From Sphingobium jiangsuense (GTDB taxonomy: Bacteria > Pseudomonadota > Alphaproteobacteria > Sphingomonadales > Sphingomonadaceae), in NCBI RefSeq assembly GCF_014196495.1, contig NZ_JACIDT010000005.1, forward strand, positions 62,001-126,000: DNA of 64,000 nucleotides, in the 5' to 3' direction. Numbering within the stretch: position 1 is the stretch's first letter; each line of letters begins with the position of its first letter. Of this stretch, positions 9,124 to 18,179 are shown piece by piece. The notes below the pieces were generated by a model, which worked only from the letters and a program-made list of their open reading frames with translations, was not told where the DNA came from and made no database searches. A program made the position numbers and the translations under genes.

Positions 9124-10617
9124 ATGCCCGGTTCAGGCCATCCCCCCATCGATCGACCGCCCGCCCGCCGAACGCATAGCGCCAGGACCCTGTGGAAGCC
9201 GGCGCTGGCGCTGTCCGCCGTGACGCTGCTCGCCACCGCGGCGGTCGCCAATATGGACCGGGCGCCCGGCATCACGCGCGCGCCGACGCCCCCCGAACCG
9301 ATCGAGATACCGGAAAAGCTCCAGTCCAGACTGTCCGGCCTCAGCGCCGAGCAGATGGACTATCTGAAAAGCGGCAAGAGCCGCCGCATCGTCAACCCGG
9401 AGGTGATGTTCAGGCGCTTCGAAAGCCTGTCGTCCGAAGAGATCACCGCCTATGTCGATGCGCTGCTGTCGTTGCAGGACCAGATCGACTACAAGGCCGG
9501 GCGCGACAAGGCGTCCATCCCGCTCGATACCTCATCGCCTTCCTTCAACGCATGGAAGATCAGGCGCCCGGCGGAGCTGAACCCGTGGCGCGAGGACGGG
9601 CCGATCGAGCTGGGCCGCTATCTCGGCGGGCGCGGCAGCGGCTTTGCGACCTTCGCCAACGCCCCCGTCGCGCTCGGCCCGAAGGATCTGATCGCCGACG
9701 GCATAGAGGTGGCGATCGTCGGCGCGCCGCTCGACATGGGGTCGGGCTGGCGCGACGCCCGCAACGGACCGCTGGCGCTGCGCACCGCGGGTGCGGTCGG
9801 CGGCTATGGCAATGACATGTTCTCGATGATCGATCCGACGCGGGTGCTGAAGATCGCCGATTACGGCGACATCGCCATCGACCAGCAGAGCACCGAGCGC
9901 AGCGTCCATCATGTGCGCGAGGTCGTCCGCGAGATCGCGAAGACCGGCGCGATCCCCATCGTCATCGGCGGCGACCACAGCCTCGAATATCCCAATCTGG
10001 CGGCGATGGCCGATGTGCACGGCAAGGGCAATGTCGGCGTCGTCCACTTCGATTCCCATTACGACATCGGCAGCGACCGGGTGCACCTGATCGACCATGG
10101 CCAGCCGGTCTACCGCGTGCTGCACGAAGGCCATGTCCGGCCCGACCAATATGTCGAGGTCGGCCTGCGCGCCCGCGGCCCGGACAAGCCGACCTTCCAG
10201 TGGATGCGCGAGATGGGCATGAACTATCATACGATGGTCGAGGTCGAGAAGAACGGCTGGGCCAAGGTGATGGAAGCCGCGCTCGCCAATGCGCGCAAGA
10301 GCGCGAAGAAGATCTGGATATCCTTCGATATCGACGTGCTCGACCCGGCCTATATGCCCGGCACCGGCACCCCGGTCCCCGGCGGCCTCACCATGCGCGA
10401 GGCGCAGCCGATCATGCGCCGCCTGTGCGCGGAAAACGACATTGCCGGGATCGATATCGTCGAGGTCGCGCCCTATCTCGACGTCAGCTACAAGACCGCG
10501 CTCAACAGCGCCTATCTGCTCAACGCCTGCCTCACCGGCATCGCTATGCGCAAGAAGGGCCTGACCAAGCCGCATTGGCTCGATCCCGTTTCCTCCAGCA
10601 GCCGGAAAGGAGCCTGA
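9124..10617 (+). CDS. Exported arginase-superfamily ureohydrolase, paralog A (intact metal site)
   Basis: 497 residues. The N-terminus has basic residues followed by a hydrophobic stretch (ALALSAVTLLATAAVANM), a signal peptide or membrane anchor. A roughly 130-residue helical region precedes the catalytic domain (about 195-480). All six ligands of the binuclear metal site are present: His285 in GGDHS, Asp310/His312/Asp314 in HFDSHYD, and Asp402/Asp404 in SFDIDVLDP. The DHGQPVYR block seen in agmatinases is also there. The family hydrolyses guanidino groups to urea with Mn or Ni. Start: ATG behind AAAGGAG. The partner paralog follows after 3 bp. Substrate unknown: guanidine, agmatine-like, guanidino acids or biguanides are all possible. 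Export is unusual because known family members are cytoplasmic. Confidence 0.85.
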   Translation: MPGSGHPPIDRPPARRTHSARTLWKPALALSAVTLLATAAVANMDRAPGITRAPTPPEPIEIPEKLQSRLSGLSAEQMDYLKSGKSRRIVNPEVMFRRFESLSSEEITAYVDALLSLQDQIDYKAGRDKASIPLDTSSPSFNAWKIRRPAELNPWREDGPIELGRYLGGRGSGFATFANAPVALGPKDLIADGIEVAIVGAPLDMGSGWRDARNGPLALRTAGAVGGYGNDMFSMIDPTRVLKIADYGDIAIDQQSTERSVHHVREVVREIAKTGAIPIVIGGDHSLEYPNLAAMADVHGKGNVGVVHFDSHYDIGSDRVHLIDHGQPVYRVLHEGHVRPDQYVEVGLRARGPDKPTFQWMREMGMNYHTMVEVEKNGWAKVMEAALANARKSAKKIWISFDIDVLDPAYMPGTGTPVPGGLTMREAQPIMRRLCAENDIAGIDIVEVAPYLDVSYKTALNSAYLLNACLTGIAMRKKGLTKPHWLDPVSSSSRKGA

Positions 10618-10620
10618 GCC

Positions 10621-11997
10621 ATGACCGCGACGGCGAACACGCGCATCGGGGCTTTTGCCCTTCCTTCCCTGCTGGCGATGGCCTGCGCGCTGGGCATCAT
10701 GCCCGCCGCCGCCGAGACCGTCCGCTATTCCGCCGCGCTCGCCGCGCGGATCGCCGCCCTGCCGGCCGAGCAACAGGCGTTCCTTACCGACAGCGCGATG
10801 CTGGACCGGGTCGGGCTGACGGCGGACGAGGTGGCGCTCGCGCTGCAGGGGCGCACCGACGAGCAGGCGAGCGCCTATGTCGGCGCGCTGGTCCGGGTGG
10901 TGGCGGACGCCCGGTTCGACCCGGCGACGGACATGGCGGAAATCCCGCTCAACCCGGAAGCCACCGCGTTCAACCTGCCCACCACGCTGCGCCCGGCCCT
11001 GCTGGACAAATTCTACCGCGCGCCCGGCCCGTTCAGCATCGCCTCCTATATGTATCAGCCCGCCGGCATCCCCACCTTCGCGCAGGCCCCGATCGCCCTG
11101 CGCAAGGAGGATCTGGTCGCGGGCAAGGTGGAGGTGGCGTTCGTCGGCATTCCGCTCGACTTCAGCAACGGCCATCGCGACGCCAAGCACGGGCCGATGG
11201 CGTTGCGCGCCAGCGACGGGCTGGTCGGCACCGACATCCATACCGGCCTCGACCCCGCAAAGCTGCTGCGCATGGCGGATTATGGCAATATCGCCGTCGA
11301 CAATATGAGCGTCGAACGGACGGTCGGGCATGTCCGCACGATGGTGGCCGAGATCGCCTCCACCGGGGCGGTGCCGTTCATCGTCGGCGGCGACCATGCG
11401 CTGATGTACCCGGATGTCGCCGCGATGGTCGATGTCTACGGCAAGGGCAAGGTCGGCGTGATCCAGCTCGACGCCCATTATGAGGGCGTCGCGGAGGATG
11501 CGCATTATATCTCCGACATCCAGTCGGTCAGCCGCCTGATCCGCGACGGCATCCTCAGCGGCGGCGACATCGTGCAGATCGGCATAAGGGGCGCGGGCAT
11601 GTCCGGCGCGGACAAGGCCCGCGCGACCGCGCAGGGCATCCGCATGCACAGCATGGCCGATATAGAGAAGGACGGCTGGCGGGCGGTGGTCGACCGGGCG
11701 CTGGCGCAGGTGCGCGCGGGGCCGGAGCATCTGTTCGTCTCCTTCGACATGAGCGTGCTCGACCCGGCCTATGCCCCCGGCGTCGGCCGCCCCGCGCCCA
11801 ACGGCCTCACCATGCGGGAGGCGGTGCCGCTGGTGCGGACCCTGTGCGCGCAGAACAAGGTGGTGGGTTTCGAACTGCTCGACCCCGCGCCGATCCTGGA
11901 TATCAGCTACAAGACCGCGCAAAACGCCAATTACATCCTGCACAGCTGCCTGGCCGGAATGGCGCAGCGTAAGGCGGCTGTCACAAAAGCGCCCTAG
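10621..11997 (+). CDS. Exported arginase-like protein, paralog B (metal site degraded)
   Basis: 458 residues with a clear Sec signal peptide (cleavage near MPAAA-ET). It has the same helical pre-domain and arginase fold as paralogs A and C, but the active site is altered: His259 (GGDHA), Asp284 and His286 are kept, the third ligand of the DxHxD motif is Glu288, and SFDID has become SFDMS, so the second Asp is Ser378. The DHG(Q/T)P block is replaced by SDIQSVSR. It is probably not an independent ureohydrolase. Start: ATG with AAAGGAG upstream. The 3-bp spacing from intact paralog A suggests a heteromeric enzyme, as described for metformin hydrolase, where two arginase-family subunits are needed; that comparison is inference. 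Confidence 0.85.
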   Translation: MTATANTRIGAFALPSLLAMACALGIMPAAAETVRYSAALAARIAALPAEQQAFLTDSAMLDRVGLTADEVALALQGRTDEQASAYVGALVRVVADARFDPATDMAEIPLNPEATAFNLPTTLRPALLDKFYRAPGPFSIASYMYQPAGIPTFAQAPIALRKEDLVAGKVEVAFVGIPLDFSNGHRDAKHGPMALRASDGLVGTDIHTGLDPAKLLRMADYGNIAVDNMSVERTVGHVRTMVAEIASTGAVPFIVGGDHALMYPDVAAMVDVYGKGKVGVIQLDAHYEGVAEDAHYISDIQSVSRLIRDGILSGGDIVQIGIRGAGMSGADKARATAQGIRMHSMADIEKDGWRAVVDRALAQVRAGPEHLFVSFDMSVLDPAYAPGVGRPAPNGLTMREAVPLVRTLCAQNKVVGFELLDPAPILDISYKTAQNANYILHSCLAGMAQRKAAVTKAP

Positions 11998-12026
11998 ATT
12001 TTCCTTTCATCGAGAAGACGGCACTC

Positions 12027-12055
12027 ACCCCCGGAGCGATCCGGGGGTATTTTTG
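12027..12055 (+). terminator. Rho-independent terminator after the arginase pair
   Basis: A perfect 9-bp stem ACCCCCGGA/TCCGGGGGT with a GCGA tetraloop is followed by ATTTTTGG. It lies 30 bp after the stop of paralog B and ends the 9124-11997 operon. Confidence 0.85.
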
Positions 12056-12122
12056 GTTATGCTTGTGGGAATAGGGCCATGCGATGGCGGGTTTTGGGTG
12101 GGAGCAGACGTCCGCCTCACTC

Positions 12123-12202
12123 GTCACCCCGGCGAAGGCTGGGGTCGCAGGCCATGTGGCGCGCCTCCTCCTGAGATGCCAGCCTGCGCTGGCATGACGG
12201 GG
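12123..12202 (+). repeat. 80-bp dispersed intergenic repeat, copy 1
   Basis: The last 36 bases (12167-12202, from CCTCCTGAGATGCC on) are identical to 20879-20914, and the full 80 bp are clearly related to 20835-20914. The core TGCCAGCCTGCGCTGGCA folds into a hairpin. Both copies sit between convergent genes, as REP-like elements of sphingomonads do. Confidence 0.8.
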
Positions 12203-12244
12203 TAGAATGGTGGTTTTGGGGGATTAGGCGCCGCTAACCCAAAA

Positions 12245-12331
12245 CCGTTCGGGCTGAGCCTGTCGAAGCCCTGTACTTTCTTTCTTGGCCCCACGAGAAA
12301 AGCAGCCCTTCGACAAGCTCAGCCCGAACGG
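12245..12331 (+). repeat. Inverted repeat of sphingomonad type, copy 1
   Basis: Two 24-base arms (12245-12268 and 12308-12331) are inverted copies with one mismatch. The right arm is identical to 21022-21045. This and the preceding repeat fill the 365-bp gap between paralog B and urtE; I see no gene there. Confidence 0.75.
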
Positions 12332-12362
12332 CTCTGGTCAGGATCCGGTCTGGACCAAATTC

Positions 12363-13070
12363 TCAGATATGCACGAGATGCGCTACCGTGTCCGCCGTCT
12401 CCGTCCCGGTATCGCCGGACCTCACGATCCGCCCGCACTGCATCGCCGCGTAGAGATCGGCGAGGCGCCAGGCGAAGTCGAGATATTGCTCGACGACGAG
12501 GATCGTCATGCCCATTTCGCTGCGCACATGGCGCAGCGCGTCCTCGATCTGCGCGACGACATTGGGCTGTATCCCCTCGGTCGGCTCGTCGAGGAGGAGC
12601 AGGCGCGGGTCGCCCGCCAGCGCCCGCCCGATCGCAAGCTGCTGCTGCTCGCCGCCCGACAGCAGCCCGCCCTTGCGGTGGCGTATCGCGTCGAGCTTCG
12701 GGAAAAGGTCGAAGATGAAACCGGGGATCGTCCGCCGCCCGTCCCGCCGCGCGGCGAGGCCGGACAGCAGATTCTCCTCCACCGTCAGGAAGGGAAAGAC
12801 ATGCCGCCCCTGCGGCACCAGCGCGATCCCTGCGCGGGCGCGCTGATGGGTGGAAAGGCGGCTGATATCCCGCCCGTCGAACAGCACCCGCCCGGAAATC
12901 AGAGGGCGCAGCCCCATGATGGTGGAGAGCAGCGTCGACTTGCCGACGCCGTTGCGTCCGATCAGTGCGGTGGCCTTGCCGCGTGGCAGCGCGAAATCGA
13001 CATCCCACAGGATGCGGCTCTGGCCGTAGCCGCTCGATACCCCTTCCAGACGAAGCAGCGCGTCGCTCAT
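12363..13070 (-). CDS. urtE: Urea ABC transporter ATPase UrtE
   Basis: 235 residues. Walker A GRNGVGKST, signature LSGGEQQQLAIGRAL and Walker B LLLLDEPTEGIQP are intact. The phrase DEPTEGIQPN followed by V..IE is a hallmark that separates UrtE from the related branched-chain amino acid ATPase LivF. It is the last gene of urtABCDE and its ATG overlaps the urtD stop by ATGA. Together with UrtD it energises import of urea (or a short amide) through UrtBC. Confidence 0.88.
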   Translation of the reverse strand: MSDALLRLEGVSSGYGQSRILWDVDFALPRGKATALIGRNGVGKSTLLSTIMGLRPLISGRVLFDGRDISRLSTHQRARAGIALVPQGRHVFPFLTVEENLLSGLAARRDGRRTIPGFIFDLFPKLDAIRHRKGGLLSGGEQQQLAIGRALAGDPRLLLLDEPTEGIQPNVVAQIEDALRHVRSEMGMTILVVEQYLDFAWRLADLYAAMQCGRIVRSGDTGTETADTVAHLVHI

Positions 13071-13825
13071 GCCGTATGCCCCAGATAAACCGATGCGACC
13101 TCCGCATTGTTGCGGATCGCCTGCACGTCGCCCTGCGCGAGGAAGCGTCCCTGGTGCATCACCGTCACGGTGGCGCCCAGCTGCTCGACGAAGCTCATGT
13201 CATGGTCGATCACCAGCACCGTGCGGCTGTCGCCGAGGCTGTGGATCAGTTCCGCCGTCCGTCGCGTTTCGGCGGGCCCCATGCCGGCCGTCGGCTCGTC
13301 GAGCAGGATGAGCTCCGCGCCGGTGGCGATCACCATGCCGATTTCCAGCCATTGCTTTTCGCCATGGGCCAGCAGCCCGGCCTGCGTCGCGCGGCGGGCG
13401 GTCAGGCCGACCTGTTCGAGAATGTCGTTCACGATCGCCTGTTCCCCGGCCGGGATGCCGAAGCCGAGGCTGCGCCACCAGCGCCGGTCCCGCCGCGCGG
13501 CGAGGCCGATATTGTCGGCGACGGTCAGGCTGGGCAGGATGCCGGGCGCCTGAAACTTGCGGCAGATGCCGCGCGCCACGATCAACTGTTCGGGCAGCGC
13601 GCTGATATCCTCGCCGCGGAAAAGGATCGCCCCCTCGGTGGGCCGCACCCGGCCGATGATCGTGTCGCACAGCGTCGATTTGCCCGCGCCGTTGGGGCCG
13701 ATCACCACGCGCGTCTCGCCGCGCTGGAGGGTCATGCTGAACCCGTCCAGCGCCTTGAACCCGCCATAATCGACGGTGACGCCGTCGACCGCCAGCAACA
13801 GGTCCCTGGTGCTTTCGTCCTTCAT
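13067..13825 (-). CDS. urtD: Urea ABC transporter ATPase UrtD
   Basis: 252 residues starting MKDEST; this ATG overlaps the urtC stop (ATGA at 13822-13825), which decides the start although the frame stays open far upstream. Walker A GPNGAGKST, Walker B LILLDEPTAGMGP and the UrtD-specific signature LAHGEKQWLEIGM are present. In LivG-type ATPases this signature reads differently, so the assignment to a urea system is specific. Confidence 0.88.
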   Translation of the reverse strand: MKDESTRDLLLAVDGVTVDYGGFKALDGFSMTLQRGETRVVIGPNGAGKSTLCDTIIGRVRPTEGAILFRGEDISALPEQLIVARGICRKFQAPGILPSLTVADNIGLAARRDRRWWRSLGFGIPAGEQAIVNDILEQVGLTARRATQAGLLAHGEKQWLEIGMVIATGAELILLDEPTAGMGPAETRRTAELIHSLGDSRTVLVIDHDMSFVEQLGATVTVMHQGRFLAQGDVQAIRNNAEVASVYLGHTA

Positions 13826-14931
13826 CGCGCGCGCGCCCTTTCGATCAGGTTGCGAGCGGCGCCCGCCAGCCCGTCGGGCATCAGCGTCACGACGAGGATG
13901 AACAGCGCGCCCATCACATAGAGCCACAGTTCGGGAAAGGCGCTCGATATGCTGTCGCGGGCGATGTTGATCAGCAGCGTGCCGAGTATCGCCCCCGCGA
14001 AGCTGTAGCGCCCGCCGATCGCGACCCAGACGATCATCTCGATCGACGGGATCACACCCACCAGCGCCGGAGAGATCACCCCGGCGTGCAGCGTGAACAG
14101 TGCGCCCGCCATGCCCGCCAGCAGGGCGGAGAGGGCGAAGGCGGCGACCTTCACCGGCGTCGGGCTGTAGCCGAGGAAGCGCAGGCGGTTCTCCCCGTCC
14201 CGCGCCGCGCGCAGCAGCATGCCGAAGCGCGAGGCGAGCAACAGCCTCAGCCCCAGATACGCCGCCACCACTATCGCCAGCGTCACCCAGTACAGCCCCT
14301 GCACCACCGAGGGGCGCGTCAGGCCGAAGCCGAACAGGCTGGAAAACTGGGTGAGGCCGTTGAAGCCGCCGGTCACGTCCTGCTGGCTGACGAGCAGCGT
14401 CGCGAAGGCCAGCGCCAGCGCCTGGCTGATGAGCGCGAAATAGGTGCCGCCGACCCGGCGGTGAAACACCGCCCAGCAGAAAAGGCCCGCCACCAGCGCG
14501 GGAAGCACCAGCACCGCCAGCAAGGTGAACATGGGGCTGGAAAACGGCTCCCACCACCAGGGCAGGGCGGTACGCCCGCTCCATTGCATGAAATCGGGGA
14601 TTTCGCCTTGCGGCAGGTCGGCCAGCTTCATGTGGATGGCCAGCGCATAGCCGCCGAGGCCGAAGAACACGCCATGGCCGAGGCTCAATATACCGCCATG
14701 GCCCCAGATCAGCACGATGCCGAGCGCGAGGATCGCCATCGCCATGAAGCGCGCCAGCAGGTTGAGGTCATAGGCCGACAGCAGCCATGGCGCCGCCACC
14801 GCAAGGCCCAGCGCCAGCCATGGCAGCGCCTTGCCCACCGGCGCCAGCCGGGCGGCCAGAGGTGCAGTCAGAGGTGCAGCTCCCGGTGCGGCCCCGGCAG
14901 CGGAAAGGATCATGGGATCAGGATCAGACAT
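13822..14931 (-). CDS. urtC: Urea ABC transporter permease UrtC
   Basis: 369 residues of LivM/UrtC type with about nine to ten membrane segments and the motif GHGGILSLGHGVFFGLGGYA at about residues 75-95, characteristic of UrtC. It overlaps urtB by 8 bp and urtD by 4 bp. The N-terminal 30 residues are Ala/Pro rich and not part of the family core, so the true start could be slightly internal. Confidence 0.87.
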   Translation of the reverse strand: MSDPDPMILSAAGAAPGAAPLTAPLAARLAPVGKALPWLALGLAVAAPWLLSAYDLNLLARFMAMAILALGIVLIWGHGGILSLGHGVFFGLGGYALAIHMKLADLPQGEIPDFMQWSGRTALPWWWEPFSSPMFTLLAVLVLPALVAGLFCWAVFHRRVGGTYFALISQALALAFATLLVSQQDVTGGFNGLTQFSSLFGFGLTRPSVVQGLYWVTLAIVVAAYLGLRLLLASRFGMLLRAARDGENRLRFLGYSPTPVKVAAFALSALLAGMAGALFTLHAGVISPALVGVIPSIEMIVWVAIGGRYSFAGAILGTLLINIARDSISSAFPELWLYVMGALFILVVTLMPDGLAGAARNLIERARAR

Positions 14932-15817
14932 CGAGCGCGCGACTCCGCACCGCGACCACCCCTTGCGGGCGGATCTGAAGGAAGAGGATGACCAGCACCA
15001 GCATCAGCATCTGGGCGATCGACACATCGAAGAAGATCTGGGCCAGCGCCGAGAACAGGCCGAGGATCAGCGCGGCCATGCTGGTTCCGGTCAGGCTGCC
15101 CAGCCCGCCCATCACCACCACGAGGAAGGCGGGGACGATATAGACCTGCCCCGCATTGGGCGTCACCGGCCCCAGCAGCGCGAGCAGCACGCCCGCCAGC
15201 CCCGCCACCCCGGCGCCGGCGCAGAAGACGGTCAGCTCCACCTTGCGGACGTTGATGCCGGTGGCGCTGGCCATCATCCGGTCCTGATTGACGGCGCGGA
15301 TGTCGAGGCCGATCCGGCTGCGGTTCAGCATCAGCGCGATGCCGCCCAGCACGAGCAGGGTCATCACGATGATCATCAGCCGTGCCGAGGGAATGACCAC
15401 ATCGCCAAGGCTGATGCTGCCCGCCAGCCAGTCCGGCGCGCGCACTTCCACGCCGATGGCGCCGAACAGGTCGCGCGCCGCCTGCTGGAGGATGAGGCTC
15501 AGCCCCCATGTCGCGAGCAGCGTGTCGAGCGGCCGGTCCGCCAGCCGCCGGATCAGCCCCATATGTACCAGCGCGCCGATCGCCGCCGTGCCGAGGAACG
15601 CCACCGGCAGCGCCAGCAGGATGCCGAACGCGCCCGGCACCACCATCAGCGTCAGCCAGGCGAGATAGCCGCCCAGCATCAGCATCTCGCCATGCGCCAT
15701 GTTGATGACCCGCATCAGCCCGAAGCTGAGCGCCAGCCCCACTGCCGCCAGCAGATAGAGCGAGGCGACCGACAGGCCGTTGAACAATTGGGGCAGGAAA
15801 AGCGCTACGCTATCCAT
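14924..15817 (-). CDS. urtB: Urea ABC transporter permease UrtB
   Basis: 297 residues of LivH/UrtB type with a hydrophobic multi-span profile, the N-terminal LFNGLSVASLYLLAAVGLAL, and the conserved RVINMAHGEMLMLGGY around residue 35-50. It has no long periplasmic N-terminal extension, unlike some cyanobacterial UrtB proteins. It lies 54 bp downstream of urtA. Confidence 0.87.
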   Translation of the reverse strand: MDSVALFLPQLFNGLSVASLYLLAAVGLALSFGLMRVINMAHGEMLMLGGYLAWLTLMVVPGAFGILLALPVAFLGTAAIGALVHMGLIRRLADRPLDTLLATWGLSLILQQAARDLFGAIGVEVRAPDWLAGSISLGDVVIPSARLMIIVMTLLVLGGIALMLNRSRIGLDIRAVNQDRMMASATGINVRKVELTVFCAGAGVAGLAGVLLALLGPVTPNAGQVYIVPAFLVVVMGGLGSLTGTSMAALILGLFSALAQIFFDVSIAQMLMLVLVILFLQIRPQGVVAVRSRALDV

Positions 15818-15871
15818 CGTCTCTGTCCATCGCCTCTGTCCCCTGGGGCGACACCGGGCGGCGGCCCGGCG

Positions 15872-17092
15872 TCAAAGCGTGCAGCTCTTGCCGGGGAAGG
15901 CGAGCGGGTCATAGGGTTCCGGCTGGATCGCCTCTCCGCTGTCGGAGAGGATCTCGAACTGGCCGTCCGCCTTCAGCCGTCCGATATAGGCCTTCTGCAC
16001 GAGGCTCTGGTTGGCGGCGAAGGATACAGGGCCCATCGGCGTCGCGAACGATCCCAGCGTCGCGGCGGCCTTGCGCACCTTTTCAGGGTCGAAGCCGCCC
16101 GCTTTCTCGACGGCGGCCTTCCACGCATAGACGTTGAGATAGCCGTGCACCATCGGGTCGGTGATCGCCGCGTTGGCGTCGTATTTCTTGCGATAGGCGG
16201 CGATGAACTTCGCATTGTCCTCCAGCGTCAGGCTCTGGAAATAATTCCAGCTCGCATAGCTGCCCTCGACCAGCCGGGGGCCCATCGCCTGCGCCTCCTG
16301 CTCGCCGATGGAGAAGGACATGACCGGCAGCTTCGTCGGCGACAGGCCCGCCGCCTGCATCTGCTTGAAGAAGGCGACGTTGCTGTCGCCGTTCAGCGTG
16401 TTGATGATGATGTCGGGCTTCGCCTGCTGGATCTTCGCGATCACGCCGGAAAAGTCGGTGCCGCCCAATGGCACGTAGGATTCGCCCGCGACCTTCAGCC
16501 CGTCCTTTTCGATATGCTTCTTCAGAATCAGGTTGGCGGTGCGGGGATAGACATAATCGGACCCGATCAGGAAATAGCTCTTATAGCCCTGCCCGACCGC
16601 CCACTGGAGCGCGGGCAGCGCCTGCTGGTTGGGCTGCGCGCCCGAATACATGATGTTGGGCGAGCATTCATTGCCCTCGAATTGCACCGGGTACCAGAGC
16701 AGGTTGCCGGTGCGCTCGAACACCGGCAGCATCGCCTTGCGGCTGGCGGAGGTCCAGCCGCCGAAGACGGTGGCGACGCCATTGTCCTCGATCAGCTTCG
16801 AGGCTTTCTGCGCGAAGGTGGAAGGGTCGGACGCGCCGTCCTCGACCAGCGCGGTGATCTTCCGGCCCAGCACGCCGCCCGCCGCGTTGATCTCCTCGAT
16901 CGCCAGCATCTCGGCGTTCTTCACCGTGATCTCGCTGATCGCCATCGTGCCGGTCAGCGATTGCAGCACGCCGACGGCGATGCCGTCCCCTCCGCTGCCG
17001 CTATCGGCCGACTGCCCGCCGGAACAGGCACCGAGCGCAAGGCTGCTCGCCATGCAGGCAAGGGCAAGAACGCGCCGACGAACTGAAATCAT
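15872..17092 (-). CDS. urtA: Urea ABC transporter substrate-binding lipoprotein UrtA
   Basis: 406 residues from MISVRRR. The start is decided by a GGAGGT box 6 bp upstream. A lipobox LALGAC places Cys near residue 22. The mature protein follows the UrtA/amide-binding family: GVLQSLTGTMAISE, FGGWTSASRKAMLPVFE, LLWYPVQFEGNECSPNIMY and GAQPNQQALPALQW. These blocks are typical of urea and short-amide binders rather than leucine binders. The gene lies behind a regulatory element at 17211-17228 shared with the divergent ppiC gene. Its role in the locus is to capture urea released by exported ureohydrolases or from outside. Confidence 0.87.
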   Translation of the reverse strand: MISVRRRVLALACMASSLALGACSGGQSADSGSGGDGIAVGVLQSLTGTMAISEITVKNAEMLAIEEINAAGGVLGRKITALVEDGASDPSTFAQKASKLIEDNGVATVFGGWTSASRKAMLPVFERTGNLLWYPVQFEGNECSPNIMYSGAQPNQQALPALQWAVGQGYKSYFLIGSDYVYPRTANLILKKHIEKDGLKVAGESYVPLGGTDFSGVIAKIQQAKPDIIINTLNGDSNVAFFKQMQAAGLSPTKLPVMSFSIGEQEAQAMGPRLVEGSYASWNYFQSLTLEDNAKFIAAYRKKYDANAAITDPMVHGYLNVYAWKAAVEKAGGFDPEKVRKAAATLGSFATPMGPVSFAANQSLVQKAYIGRLKADGQFEILSDSGEAIQPEPYDPLAFPGKSCTL

Positions 17093-17210
17093 GAACACCT
17101 CCGAACGAAATTCTGGCCGAACGAACCTTTGGCCGAACAAACCTTTGAACGGTGCCGCGACAGGCCGCCGATCCTGCCTTGAAAGCTAGTGAGGGCCGCC
17201 CCCGGTCCGA

Positions 17211-17228
17211 TATGCGTCATTTGACGTA
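17211..17228 (-). promoter_or_regulatory. TACGTCAA regulatory element, copy 4 (palindromic variant)
   Basis: On the minus strand TACGTCAAATGACGCATA, 136 bp before urtA. The right half deviates from GCCCC and instead creates the inverted repeat CGTCA-TT-TGACG, so the site is nearly symmetrical. It lies between urtA and the divergent ppiC-hupE-sulfotransferase operon and could serve both. A CTAGCT occurs at the spacing of the proposed -10 on the urtA side. Confidence 0.68.
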
Positions 17229-17333
17229 GGCCGGGCGCGGGCAAAAGGCATATCATGCCGCCATGCACAGCCCGCGCCCCGTGGAAATCCGCCGGGTTCC
17301 GGGCATCGCGACGCAGAAGGGAAAAGGCCCGCC

Positions 17334-18179
17334 ATGCAGGCAAATGCTCTGGTTCGACGCTTCCGTCCGGCGGGGGGAGGGACCATCCCGGCATCGGCCG
17401 GGCGTCTGGTCCGCGACCCGCTGTTCCTGTTCCTGATCGTCGGCGGGGCGATCTTCCTCGCCTGGCATCTGACGCAGCGGAGCCGCGCCGACCCCGTCAC
17501 CTACACCCCGGCGATCGAGAAGCAGCTGGTCGAGAATTTCGAGCTGGTTTCCGGCCGCAAGGCGACGCCCGCCGACCGGGAAAAGCTGCGCGACGACTAT
17601 ATCGGCGACGAGCTGATGTTCCGCGAGGCGCTGGAGCGCGGCCTGCACCTGAGCGACGCCGAAACGCGCGAGCGGCTGGTGGATCAGTTGCGCTACATCG
17701 TCGCGGGCGCGCCGGTCGAGCCGACCGAGGAGCAGATGGTCGATTATTACGCCTCCCATCCGGATCTTTACCGGACCGAGCCGGGCATCAGCTTCTCCCA
17801 GGTCTTTTTTGCCAGCCGCCCGGCGGACGAGGCGGCGATACTGGCCGCGCTCAACCGGGGCGAGGCGGTGAGGGGCGACGATTTCTGGCTGGGCAGGGAC
17901 TTTCCCGATTATGGGCACAGCATGATCCGCGGCATGTTCGGCAAGCCCTTCCTCGACCGGCTCGAACAGGGCGTGGCGGGGGTCTGGCAGGGGCCGGTGC
18001 AGAGCAGCCGGGGCTGGCATTTCGTGCGCAAGACCGGGACAAAGGCGCCCGCCCGCATCCCCTACGCCACCGCCCGCCCGCAGGTGCGGCAGGATTTCAT
18101 GATGAGCAGCACGCGCGAGGCGCTCGATCGGGAAGTCGCGAAGCTGAAAGAGAAATATGATGTCGAAATCACCGGCTAG
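17334..18179 (+). CDS. Membrane-anchored PpiC-type peptidyl-prolyl isomerase
   Basis: 281 residues. A hydrophobic segment near residues 30-45 (DPLFLFLIVGGAIFLAW) anchors the protein, followed by a SurA/PpiC-like helical part and a parvulin-like domain around 125-235 (GISFSQVFFA and FVRKTGTKAPARIPY). Such proteins help fold exported or outer-membrane proteins. Start: ATG with AAGGGAAAAGG upstream. The gene overlaps the next (a HupE-like permease) by 23 bp and that one overlaps a sulfotransferase, so the three are one operon, divergent from urtA. A maturation role for exported enzymes or receptors of this locus is inference. Confidence 0.8.
   Translation: MQANALVRRFRPAGGGTIPASAGRLVRDPLFLFLIVGGAIFLAWHLTQRSRADPVTYTPAIEKQLVENFELVSGRKATPADREKLRDDYIGDELMFREALERGLHLSDAETRERLVDQLRYIVAGAPVEPTEEQMVDYYASHPDLYRTEPGISFSQVFFASRPADEAAILAALNRGEAVRGDDFWLGRDFPDYGHSMIRGMFGKPFLDRLEQGVAGVWQGPVQSSRGWHFVRKTGTKAPARIPYATARPQVRQDFMMSSTREALDREVAKLKEKYDVEITG

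Noticed and set aside
12363-17092. Branched-chain amino acid transporter livKHMGF
   Set aside because: UrtD (LAHGEKQWLEIGM), UrtE (DEPTEGIQP) and UrtA blocks point to a urea/amide system, and the gene order matches urtABCDE.
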